This document shows positions 24,967 to 36,920 of a DNA stretch of 64,000 nt, one piece after another. Below the pieces are notes generated by a model. It did no database searches and was not told the DNA's origin. It worked only from the letters and a program-made list of their open reading frames with translations. The stretch lies in NCBI GenBank assembly GCA_023525715.1, contig CM042012.1, positions 50,916,464 through 50,980,463 on the forward strand. The letters run 5' to 3'. Positions within the stretch are counted from its first letter, which is position 1; each line of letters opens with the position of its first letter. The position numbers and the translations under genes were made by a program. This DNA comes from Cichorium intybus. Its lineage: Eukaryota > Streptophyta > Magnoliopsida > Asterales > Asteraceae.

Positions 24967-27900
24967 ATGTCTTTTGCTGATCAAACCGCCCCCCAATCAA
25001 ATGTCCAATGTTACCTCTATCTTGTCATTATGCTCTAAAGTTACGTTGGACGGTACCAACTATAATGACTGGATCCGTAACATCAAGATGGCTCTAAGGT
25101 TTGAACATAAATAGTATGTTCTGGAAATCGAGCTAGTTGAAATTGACCCTGATACTGCTACTCCCGAAGAAATCGCTCAATACTCAAAACATTCTGATGA
25201 TGCAACCAAAGTGGCTTGCATCATGATAGCTACAATAAACCTAGAATTGCAAAGAATATATGAAGACTACTGGCCCTATGAAATGCACAAAGAGCTGGCG
25301 GAAAAGTTCCGCAAGCAAGAGCGCATAGAAAGGCGCGAGGTAGTCAAAGCTTTCACCAATGCAAAGCCAAAGGATGGAGAGTCCATCTGCAACCACGTGC
25401 AGAGGATGCAAGGATACGTGGAAAGGCTTAGGAAGCTTGAGATGCCAGTTCACGAGGATTTGGCTGTAGACATAGTGCTAAATTCTCTGCCTAGTTCATA
25501 TGACCAGTTCACGCTGGCGTATCATCTGAACAACTCTCAGGCCACTCTGGCCGAACTGCATTGCATGCTCCGCACCGCTGAGGATGGAATGAAGGGTTAG
25601 AGTGTACCCGCAGCCAATGAAGTCGTCCTGGCCATTAAAGGGCCCTCCTAAGCAGAATTGGAGGGAAAAGGTCCATGTTGGGTCATACAGCAGTGGGACA
25701 AAACCCAAGACTTCTGGCATTCCTCACAATGCCAATCCCAAGGAAGCTGAATGCTTCTATTGCAAAGCGCGGGGCCATTGGAAGAGAAGCTGCCCAATAT
25801 ACTTGCAAAACTTGAAGGATGGCAAGGTCAAGCCGTCTTCAGCAGGTATATACACTATCTCTAAGAACTCACCATCTTCCATTTCTTGGGTCCTTGATAC
25901 AGGATGTGGTTTTCACATTTGTTCTGATTTGCAGGGCCTAAGGAAAAGCAGGGAGGTGGAGCACGGTAGACTCAACCTGATCATGGGGAATATGAGATCG
26001 TCGCTTGTGACCAAGTTCGGGACTTATAGTTTAGTGCTCAGTAGTGGTGTTTGTTTAGAACTATTTAATTGTTGTTATTGGCCAGAAATGGCAAGGAATA
26101 TTATTTCGTTTCATGCATTGTTCAGACAAGGTTTACAGTTTTCATTTGATAATAGTAATGGTTCTATCTCTGTTTTCAAAATGGCATTTCTGTATTTATT
26201 GCTTTACCTTGTGATGGTGTGTATGAAACTATGCAATGTGTAGACAATTTAGGTCATAGTGTAAACTTTATTGATTCTTCTAGTGGTGTAGAAAAGGCGT
26301 GCTTGTGGCACTGTCGTCTGGGGCACATTAACAAGAAACGCATCGCCCAACTCCAAAAGGATGGAGTGTTGGAATCATTCGACCTCAAATCGGATGATGT
26401 ATGCGAATCTTGTCTTTTGGGCAAGATGACAAAATCACCTTTCAAGGGTTCCTTTGAAAGAGGTGAAGGTCTTTTGGACATCATACACACAGATGTGTGT
26501 GGTCCCTTCAGATCTACCACAAAAGACGGCACACGGTTCTACGTGACCTCCACTGACGATTTTAGTAGATACGGGTATATCTACTTAATCAAACACAAGT
26601 CAGACACCTTTGAAAAGTTCAAAGAGTTCAAAAATGAAGTTGAGAATCAATTGGGCAGGAAGATAAAGATGCTCAGGTCCGACAGAGGCGGAGAGTATCT
26701 TAGTATCGAGTTCCTATACTATCTGAAGGAATGTGGAATAGTTTCACTGTTATCGCCTCCTCGGACACCACAGTTGAACGGTGTTGCCGAGAGACGTAAC
26801 CGAACCTTGTTAGACATGGTTCGTTCTATGATGAGTCGAGCTTCACTTCCCATTCACTTCTAGGGGTATGCCTTAGAGACTGCCGCCCACATCCTCAATA
26901 TTGTCCCTACTAAGATAGTTGCTAAAACACCTCATGAGATGTGGATGGGGAAAGTTCCCTCGTTAGCACATATCAAAATCTGGGGTTGTGAGGCTTTCGT
27001 TAGACGAGAGACTCAAGATAAACTCTCAGAGAGAAGCGAGAAATGTTTTTTCATTGGATATCCCAAACAGTCCTTTGGATACCTGTTCTACAGACCGAGC
27101 GAGGACGTGGTCTTTGTAGCGAGACGGGGAGTCTTTCGAGAGAGAGAGAACTCATATTCAAAGAGGACAGTAGGAGTACCATTGACCTTGAAGAAATTCA
27201 AGAGTCACCCGATAATGCAACCTTAGGAGAAACTAGCAACCAACAAGAGGAAGAAGTTCCTGTTGGTCCAACCGACATATCCTTACCTCTTAGGCGCTCT
27301 AGTAGACTTAGCATGCCACCCGAGTTTTATGGATTCCATATAACTACGGATGGAGATACGTTTGTCAGTGATAGGACGCGGATAAATTTGGATGAACCTG
27401 CTAAGTACTGGGAAGCGGTGGCGGGCCCTGAGTCTACCAAGTGGAAAGAGGCAATGGACAGCGAGATCAAGTCCATGTATGACAATCAAGTTTGGAACTT
27501 GGTTGACAATGTACCGGGTTGAAAGACAGTCGGGTGCAAATGGATCTTCAAGAAGAAGACCGACATGGACGGAAAGGTACACACTTTCAAAGCAAGACTG
27601 GTTGCGAAGGGCTTTACTTAAACCCCAGGGATTGACTATGATGAGACCTTCTCACCAGTGGCTAAGATAAAGTCAATTAGGATTATGTTGGCCATAGCTA
27701 CATTTCATGACTATGAAATTTGGCAGATGGACATCAAAACCGCTTTCCTCAATGGGAAGTTGACTGAGGATGTTTACATGAATCAGCCAGAGGGTTTTGT
27801 TGATGCAAAGTATCCTGACAAAGTGTGTAAGCTTGAGAAATCCATCTATGGATTAAAACAAGCTTCTCGCAGCTGGATTCTTTGTTTCCACGAGAAAGTC

Positions 27901-28974
27901 AAAGAATTTGGTTTCTCTAGGAGCGAGGATGAGTCTTGCGTATATGTCAAAGCTAGTAGGAGTACAGTCACTTTCCTGGTGCTGTATGTAGATGACATAC
28001 TACTCATGGGAAACGACGTTCCGACCCTGCAAGATGTCAAGTCTTGGCTCGGGAAGTGTTTCGCCATGAAAGACCTAGGAGAGGCAGCCTATATTCTCGG
28101 GATAAGAATATTGAGAGATAGGAAGAAGAGACTAATTGGACTTAGTCAGAGTACATACTTGGAAAAGGTACTAAAAAGATTTAGTATGGAAAATTCCAAG
28201 AAGGGAGAGCTACCAATGCAAAGTAATGCTACGCTGAGTAAGACTCAGAGTCCAAGTACAGACGAGGAAATTGTGGACATGAGTCGGGTACCTTACGTTT
28301 CGGCTGTGGGGTCGATCATGTACGCCATGACGTGTACTCGTCCCGACGTGGCTTTTGCCTTAAGCATGGTCAGTCGATACCAGGGAAACCCTGTTAGGGC
28401 ACATTGGACAGCGGTCAAAAACATACTCAAGTATCTGCACAGAACGAAGAACTTTGTTTTAGTCCTTGGTGGCAGTGATACCTTGAGAGTTGACGGGTAT
28501 ACTGATGCCAGCTTTCAGACATATAGAGACAACGGTCGGTCTCAGTCAGGCTGGGTATTCCTGTTAAATAGGGGAGCAGTGACTTGGAAAAGTTCCAAGC
28601 AAGAGACGGTGGCTGATTCAACGTGCGAATCAGAGTACATCGCAGCGAGTGAAGCGACAAAGGAAGCGGCTTGGCTAAAGAAATTCATCGGTGACCTTGG
28701 AGTAGTCCTGAGTATTCAGGAGCCTGTGGAACTGTTCTGCGATAACGAAGGAGCGGTTGCTTTGACAAAGGAACCGAGAGATCATGGAAAGTCCAGACAC
28801 ATCGACAGAAAGTACCACTACATAAGACATAGGGTAGAAGAAGGTCACCTCATAGTGAAGAGGGTATCATCAGAAGATAATCCTGCAGATCCCTTGACAA
28901 AGGCTCTGAGTAGGGTTAAGCACTATCAGCATGCACGGCGCATAGGATTAACAGATGATATTAGTTTTTTGTAA
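24967..28974 (+). pseudogene. Copia gag-pol, several stops and frameshifts
   Basis: Encodes the coat and enzymes for reverse transcription and integration. The start ATG at 24967 follows the long leader. The frame shifts near 24990 and meets a TAG near 25112. Gag blocks run to 25600, where there is another TAG. The CCHC knuckle CFYCKARGHWKRSC lies near 25757-25800 and the protease motif LDTGCGFHIC near 25893-25922. The integrase has an HHCC zinc region near 26308-26410, Asp in HTDVCGPF, Asp in STDDFSRYGY and Glu in DRGGEY, with a TAG at 26861. RT has TGA at 27520, TAA near 27619 and the catalytic YVDD near 27987-27998. RNase H follows with TDASF and the final NPADPLTKAL. From 27658 to 28974 (RT C-terminal half and RNase H) the frame is intact. 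Not functional as it stands. Confidence 0.92.
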
Positions 28975-29841
28975 TTAGATAGGATTTGAAACTTGTTGCA
29001 ATATAAATGTAATTAACTTTGGTGAATTAATAATATAGTTTTGTTGATAAGTATTTGATACTACCATTTGTTGATTGTTTATTATTGTGTTTCAATTTTT
29101 ACATGTTTACTTCCTGAGTAATTTAATTATTATACAAATATCCACAGTCACTCATACCTTTAGGGAGTAAGTATGAATGAAGAGTGTCATGAATAGTTTT
29201 GTAGATTGTCTAACGAGTTAGACATAGCAATAAGATTGCTACAATATTCATGAGTACTTATAAATAGGGATTTAAGTATTGGATAAACCCACGCTCAACA
29301 GATTGCTTCATGGATTTCATCACAAGCAATGTTGAGACGATAATATCTTTTGATCTTTAAGTAGAGACATATGGGTTATGTTTTATTAAGCGGTTGTTCA
29401 TTGACAATGCGAAAACGCATCGGTAACACGGTGTTATAAAACGTGTTGTGAATGATTTGACTGGTAAAAGACATAAAGTATATGAGTCAAAACTTATTCG
29501 TCCCTTGACCCTGTCGGGAAACAGATATCTGTAGGCCTCTCGATGATTTTGAAGTTGACTGAAAGGGTTGACCAACCAGGACTAAATTGATATGTTCAAT
29601 TTGTAGTCTTAAAAGTCATATGCAAATCAGAAATCGGGAAACAGAGAATCAGACCAGGATTGATTTCAATCCATGTCTTGATTCTGAAAATATCTTGTCG
29701 GACGGAGGATCGTCTGATCACTTATCTTTGGACAGAACTGACTTGGTCAGAGTTCTGTAGCGGTTTCTAGGAAGCTACAGTTGCTAGTTAATTAGAGATT
29801 AAATCAGTAATTTTAGTCATAGACGTATCCAAGTGGGAGAC
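28975..29841 (+). other. Copia element 1: 3' untranslated region with polypurine tract
   Basis: About 870 bases with no coding sequence between the pol stop and the 3' LTR, ending in the purine run AAGTGGGAGA at 29831-29840, the plus-strand primer. Element 2 keeps a homologous stretch at about 40200-40940 (shared CAGTC(A/G)CTCATAC, GAGACGATAATATC and CAGATATCTGTAGGC), so this long 3' region belongs to the family. Confidence 0.8.
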
Positions 29842-30695
<854 letters not shown>

Positions 30696-30722
30696 ATTCA
30701 TATGTGAATAACATATCTATAT

Positions 30723-31404
30723 AAATCTTATAATTGAGGCCATTGAAATGATGTTGTTCAAGATAGCTCAAATACTAGCATCACATTCATTTGAAACTTC
30801 CACTACAACTCAAGAGCTTTATAATTTATGTGTACTTACTACTTACAACTTAAGAGTTTTTAACTTATGGTTATTAATTAGTAATGACTTTTTATTTTCC
30901 TCATTTATACACATTGTAACTTATATTAATAGTATATAAGTAACTTTTGCTCATAAAAAGATACATGTCATTTGAAGAGATTTGTGATTCAAATATGAAT
31001 GGTTGAAAAAGTTAGTTTGCGGCATCAACGGTTATTGCAACATATCATGTTTCTAAATCTAAAAAATCTTATAATTGAGGCCATTGAAATGATGTTGTTC
31101 AAGATAGCTCAAATACTAGCATCACATTCATTTGAAACTTCCACTACAACTCAAGAGCTTTATAATTTATGTGTACTTACTACTTACAACTTAAGAGTTT
31201 TTAACTTATGGTTATTAATTAGTAATGACTTTTAATTTTCCTCATTTATACACATTGTAACTTATATTAATAGTATATAAGTAACTTTTGCTCATAAAAA
31301 GATACATGTCATTTGAAGAGATTTGTGATTCAAATATGAATGGTTGAAAAAGTTAGTTTGCGGCATCAACGGTTATTGCAACATATCATGTTTCTAAATC
31401 TAAA
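30723..31404 (+). repeat. 341-bp tandem duplication inside the Helitron
   Basis: 30723-31063 and 31064-31404 are almost identical (one visible difference: a T versus A in the TTTTA(T/A)TTTTCC word). The duplicated open frame of about 60-78 codons has no recognisable product. A shorter, diverged third copy of the right part follows near 31460-31580. Confidence 0.9.
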
Positions 31405-33919
31405 ATGTATGTTGATTTCCGTATATTCTCTTTATATGATTTGTAAGTATTTAATAAGTTTGAAAAAGTTAGTTTGCGACATCGATCAATGATTATTGCA
31501 ACATGCATTGTTTATATACATAAAATGTATGTTGATTTCTGTATATTCTCTTTGTACAATTTGTAAGTGTTTAGGAAGTTTTATAATACGAATGTTAAAA
31601 TAGATGTTTTAGTATTTTTATGGTATTAAAATTATTTTAATGTTAGATAATTGTTATTATTATACACAATACAATAAGGTTTTTTTCATCTTCATATGAA
31701 ATTTTTTATTTTCAAGATTGAAATAATGATGGATTCTATTTCTTATTAGTTTGATAATCAATATGATGAAAGATGTATTATCTCTATTTCATCTCTCTTG
31801 ATTCTTAATATGATTGAGTTAAATATTTAAGTTTTTGAAATATTGCAATGTATTGATTTATTTGAATGAAGAATAATGTTATTATCAATAGATTATCTAT
31901 TGACTTGATTTGCCAACATGTTGGTCAAATAATTATTAGCTTTGTTTGATCGTTCTTGAGTTATGAATTTTTTTTGTTTTCATTGTGATCATTGTTACAT
32001 TTTTAACATTAATATTATATTTATTTCTTATAATGTTTGATTGATGTTTTTAGATTGAATGATGTAGCATGGTTAAGATTGTTGAGCAAAAAAAACTACT
32101 AATTTAAAACATAGTATTAATATAATAGAAAAACTACTAATCTAAAACTTAAGAAAAATATAATAGAAAAATAATAAAACTTTATAAAATATGATATAAA
32201 TATAATTAGTTATTTTATGCACCGAAATCATTATAAAATATTATCTAAAATAAATGATCAAAATCATCTATCATCTATCATCTATCATCGTTATCATTAT
32301 CATTACCATAACTATCATTATAGCATTATCTTATCATTATCATTATCATCATTATAAATCATATAACAGAGGTATTTAAATGTATAAATCAAATAATAGA
32401 GGTATTTAAATGTATATGGTTGGAGATATGAATCATACTTGCACTATATTCATTTGAAACTTACAAAACTCTTCAACTTTTCACTAATTAATTACAATCA
32501 TTCAAGAGTTTTTGGCTTCTATAATAATATTATTAAGTAGTCTATTTAAGATATTATAATTATGGGTATCAAATGATGGTAGTTGAATAGGTTTTAAGTT
32601 TTATAAATTAATCAATTAAGCACTTCATGAAATGTTTTTAACTAAAATATATTATATTGATTTTTTTTTTGACTTTTAAGTAGTATATAGAAATAAAAGC
32701 ATATGGTTTGATAAAAATAATTATCTCTTATATATTAATTTCAAAAGTTTTATTTAATTAAATTAATTATATTTGATTAAATCGTTATCTTTCTTTATTT
32801 TTATATTTATCTTAAAAATATTTATAATTATTATAATAAATATCTTACAATTCAACGTGGTTCAGGATATGTCATCTATCTTGAACCATGTTCTTTTGAA
32901 ACTACTAAACTCTTCAACTTAGTCTAATTAATGGTTAGTAATTTATATTGGTTAATCATAAATAAAAACCTTTCAATTCTCAACTAATTAATTACTACAA
33001 CTTAAAAGTTTTCTAACTTATGATATTTAATCGGTGATTATGGTTAATATAGATGTATATATAGTTTATTGAGATAGATTAATTTGCTTGGTTTAAAGAA
33101 TGAGATGAAGGAAAATAAGACTTGAAACGTATTTATATATTTTGCTAACATCCCTTGAGATTTCGTGCTTTAGTTTCATTATTTACTAACTTACCTCAAT
33201 ATTTTTTTCTAGGTATTTATGTGTTCATCGGATGAAAAAGAGAAATATAGAGAACTTTTTTTCCATGGTGTTATATATATATCAAAGTCATAAAAGTTCA
33301 TACTACGATACTATTCAGTAGACAAAAGTGATTCTTTTTTCCTTAATTATCAATTAGAGTTAGTTATGTTTAAAGAGAGTCTTTAAGTTTGATTTTGTGA
33401 AATTATTTACAAGTCAAAGTATATTGTTAGTTTTATAATAGATAGGGTAAACAATGAAATGTAATGATTCGAATGTAACAAAATAATAAAATCTGCAAAA
33501 GTTCTTATCAATTACTTTTAATGAAACTCATGAAGAAAAATTGGCATAATAATACAATTCTTTCTCAATGGTAACATTTGTAATATTATTACTATGTTTA
33601 TTTCTATTTTATTTTAGATGTTAAGCTAATTCATGTTATGACATTTTATTATGTTTCAATTACACTATACATATATAATACAAAATTACTATTGTATGTT
33701 TTATTGATGTTGGTTAAATTAACATGTTGATAACATTATAATTATATTAAATATATGATTATGATATTGTATTTGAGTTTTGTGATAAAAATTTTATAAT
33801 TGATACATGATATATATTGTAATGACATATTTATAATTAAACCTATGCATTTTCATTAGATCTTATGTTTTCAGATTCTTATATGATATGTCAATATCTT
33901 TTACCAAATATATTTTATT

Positions 33920-33947
33920 CCTGCGCAACGCGCGGGGATACGCCTAG
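33920..33947 (+). other. Helitron 3' terminal hairpin and CTAG
   Basis: Stem 33920-33926 with 33930-33936, loop AAC, then seven bases and CTAG. This is the Helitron termination signal for rolling-circle transfer. Confidence 0.88.
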
Positions 33948-34307
33948 TTTTATGTAATCACATTTTATGTAATTACATGTGATTAGTTCATAGTTTTAAT
34001 CACATGTTATTCGTATGTGGTTTTAACACACCAAATTTTTTTGTATGTTACTTATATATGATTTACACACAAAATTAGAACATATTCATATATGATTAGT
34101 CCACAGTTTTTAGTTACATGTTATTCATATTTGCTTTTAACACACCAAAAACATTTTTATATGTTATTCATACGTGAATAACATAATATATGTAATAACA
34201 TGTTATTCATATGTAAATAACATATATTTATATAATCACATGTTATTCATATGTGAATAACATAATCTATGTAATAACATGAGATTAATCCACATTTTTA
34301 ATCACAT
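33948..34307. repeat. Residual intron of the second ULP1-type locus: hairpin repeats
   Basis: Host sequence between the Helitron and copia element 2. It is made of repeated words CACATGTTATTC, CATATGTGAATAACAT and TGTGATTAGTCCACA. Several copies have arms ATGTTATTCA and TGAATAACAT around a four-base centre. No coding sequence. Confidence 0.8.
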
Positions 34308-34312
34308 GTTAT
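34308..34312 (+). repeat. Target-site duplication GTTAT (left copy)
   Basis: GTTAT precedes the 5' LTR of copia element 2 and recurs at 41696-41700 directly after its 3' LTR. Confidence 0.9.
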
Positions 34313-35056
34313 TGTTGGATTAGGTGTCTAAGCCATGACTTCATATTTAATTGAAGCAAAGTCCATTTGGGTTGCCCTCATAGTTGGAGGATTAGTGTAG
34401 AGTTCAATAGAGTAAAAGGTTGATTTATTAGTTGTTTAATAAATCAATAGAAATAAATAAATAGTTTATTAATATATTTAAGTGTTAATATATTAATTAG
34501 AAACTATAATAATTAATTTAAATTTAATCTAGAATTAATTGAATTTAATTTAATGATTAAATTAATTAATTAAAAGTGCAGGGACTGGTTTGTATTTGAA
34601 TAACTGGCAAAAAGAAGTCCAGTGGCCAAAAAGTGGCGCCACCCTGGAGGTTTCTCTAAGGTTGGCGAAAACCCTAATTAAGGTTTGGGGATCTGGTCCA
34701 AGTGGTCAACAGGCTTGCCCACTTTGGAGGCTCCTTAGAGTTTCAGGTGTAACCCTAGGAGGCTATAAAAGGAACCCCCTGGTACCCTAATTCCTGCGCC
34801 AACTTCACTCTAAGATTACTCTGCTGGACTGTCTTCTCCATTGCTTTGGGTGTGACTTCATTTGAGGTAGGATCTCTTTGCTGCTAGCTTCAAAAACAAG
34901 ATTAAAAGGTTGGTTAATTTCTTATTTTGATCTTTAGAAATTAAATGTTGGCCTTAGGTTTTAGTTTATATCTTCATAGAAGAAAACATAGATCTTTCTA
35001 GGGTTGCATGTGAACTTAGGAATTTGTTTGTTCATTGATTGCTAGAAAACCCTTCA
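34313..35056 (+). repeat. 5' LTR of copia element 2
   Basis: 744 bp, starts TGTTGGATTAGG and ends CCCTTCA, with TATAAAA at 34764-34770. It differs from the 3' LTR mainly by a short deletion around 34597 (TATTCAATAGT is present in the 3' copy) and a few substitutions. Confidence 0.95.
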
Positions 35057-35057
35057 G

Positions 35058-35069
35058 TGGTATCAGAGA
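35058..35069 (+). other. Primer-binding site of copia element 2
   Basis: TGGTATCAGAGA, matching the initiator-Met tRNA site except for the last base. Confidence 0.85.
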
Positions 35070-36248
35070 TATGGCTTGATTTCTTATGATTTGATATAAA
35101 CTGTTTATTTGATCATGAGGGTTTTCGAAATTAAACCCTTGGAATGGCCTAAAATCGATTTCAATGCTAGGGTTTCCTAACCCTAGCCGCCACCCTTGGT
35201 CCCCCCTTCCCCTTGATTTGCTTGCCTTGTTTAGTTGGTTGTTATTTTTGGTAGTTTACTAAATTGAATAACTGGAACCCTAATTACCTTGCATGCAAAT
35301 TTCGACCAACTAGGGGTTTTTTTAGATAGAAAATTAATTTGATTAATTTATGAAATCTATCTTGGATTTAATTAGTTTAATTAAAAGACCAATTAAATCA
35401 CTTAAAGAATTAATTAAATTTTCGAAAAATAGAAATAAATTTGCGAAAATTCTTAGAAAATTAATTCTAAAATATTTTAATAAGATTAAAATATATCTTA
35501 TATATTTATCATTAAAAGTTAATATTTATATATAAGATTAAATGGTTAGTCTTACCGTTAGTAGGCCTCATTCACAAAACTGTCCTATAAAGAGGGTATA
35601 AGACGACTGCCTATAAGGCGACACTCCTGGTCAGTTGAGTGTCGTTAGCCGAACGGGTTTGATAGAACCACTAAGCCTCTTAAAAGTATAATGCTATAAT
35701 TGAAAGTATTAGAACTTTGAACAAAATCCCAATCTAGTTACTTTAGGTAAAAAATGTGAATTAGTTGCTAATCCATGAAGTTACACATTGCGCTTTGTGA
35801 AACATTGGTGGAGCGTGTGTGGTTAACCGGCACACCAATTGGGGTTCACAAAGAGTTGCAATGGGTTTCTCGATTTTACCATTATTGATGGAGCGTGTGT
35901 GGTTAACCGGTACGTCAATTAGATATGGTAATTGACTTCGAGAGTACCAAGCTAACTTGCATGGTTATTCACACCCGGTTTGTGATCCTCGACATCCCAG
36001 TCACAAACAGTAGGGCACATCCGAGACTAAATATGCCATTGAATAGTTCAATGTGTCTCAACAGATCTAGGAATTTCATAAGATGAAATTGATAAGTGTA
36101 TTATCTACCTTAATGACCATTATGTTGTGATTACGGCATCCCTCTTCACATCATAGTTGGGGTATTTTGGGTCCTAGCCTTAATAAATAATATATTAGGT
36201 AATTATTTAAAAGGATTAATTAAACTAATAAAATTCTGTTTATTGTAG
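35070..36248 (+). other. Untranslated leader of copia element 2
   Basis: About 1.2 kb. It holds two copies of GTGTGTGGTTAACCGG (near 35814 and 35894), each in a hairpin-prone context with a nearby CAATT, and a conserved GGCATCCCTCTTC stretch near 36140. No gene. Confidence 0.7.
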
Positions 36249-36920
36249 ATGTCTTAATCAAGTGTCTATTCTCCTCCCTCTCCTCCTTCACCCATTTCTG
36301 AGAGCATCAGAAAGCACCTGCCAAATATAGAAAGGCTGACTGGCCTTAACTGCAAGGAATGGCTTCGCAATTGGAGACTGGTTCTCGTCATTGCTAGCAA
36401 GCTACATCTCACCGAGTATCCGATCCCGGTTCCACCGGAACAAGTCATCATAAAGAGTTATCGTGATGAGTGTAACTTCTTAGTTGATGAATCCGAAGAA
36501 ATTCGTGACCTCGTGCTATTGACCATTGACCCCGAATTCCGCAAGGATTTTGAATCCTTGGGGCCATATGAGTTAATGCAGTCGGTTGAGGAAAAGTTCC
36601 AAAAACAAATTGAAGAGGAACGAGCTAGGATCTTCAAAAGACTTGCAGAGTGCAAGCTAAAAGAAGGAAGTAGCATCGATTCGCATGTTCTTCAGATTGA
36701 AGCTTACATAGGCGAATTGTACAAACTTGGTTATTCCATGAGTCAGGAGATGAGTGTAAACATTCTACTTGCTTCGTTGACTAGTAAGTACGATCTGTTC
36801 ATTCAGATGTACAGAAAGGAAGACCAGAAAAAGACTCTCATGGAAATGCGTCCACTATTGACTTTATACGAGTCACTCTTGGATAGGCATAGCTCCATGG
36901 TTCAGCTACTTCTGGATTAA
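36249..36920 (+). pseudogene. Copia gag of element 2, stop at codon 3
   Basis: The frame from ATG at 36249 is MS then TAA (36255-36257), then open to the stop at 36918-36920, 223 codons in all. The product has a Pro/Ser-rich start, a GLNCKEWLRNW block that parallels the TNYNDWIRNIK of element 1, and a helical gag core with EFRKDF, SVEEKFQKQIEEERARIFKRL and DSHVLQIEAYIGEL. It would form the particle shell. No CCHC knuckle or protease follows. The single early stop could be by-passed only by a downstream start. The gag is much better preserved than anything after it. Confidence 0.8.

Larger units (their letters stand above)
30716..33947 (+). mobile_element. Non-autonomous Helitron, 3.2 kb
   Basis: Starts TCTATATAAATC after an A and ends in CTAG (33944-33947) before a T, as Helitrons do (A^T insertion, no target duplication). 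A 7-bp stem with loop AAC at 33920-33936 (CCTGCGC / GCGCGGG, one T-G pair) sits seven bases before CTAG. The insertion is supported by an empty paralogous site near 41811: flanks ACATA and TTTTATGTAATCAC, separated here by the element, are contiguous there. There is no RepHel gene or any long frame, so it must have moved with help from another element. The rest of the interior is AT-rich and unrecognised. Confidence 0.9.
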
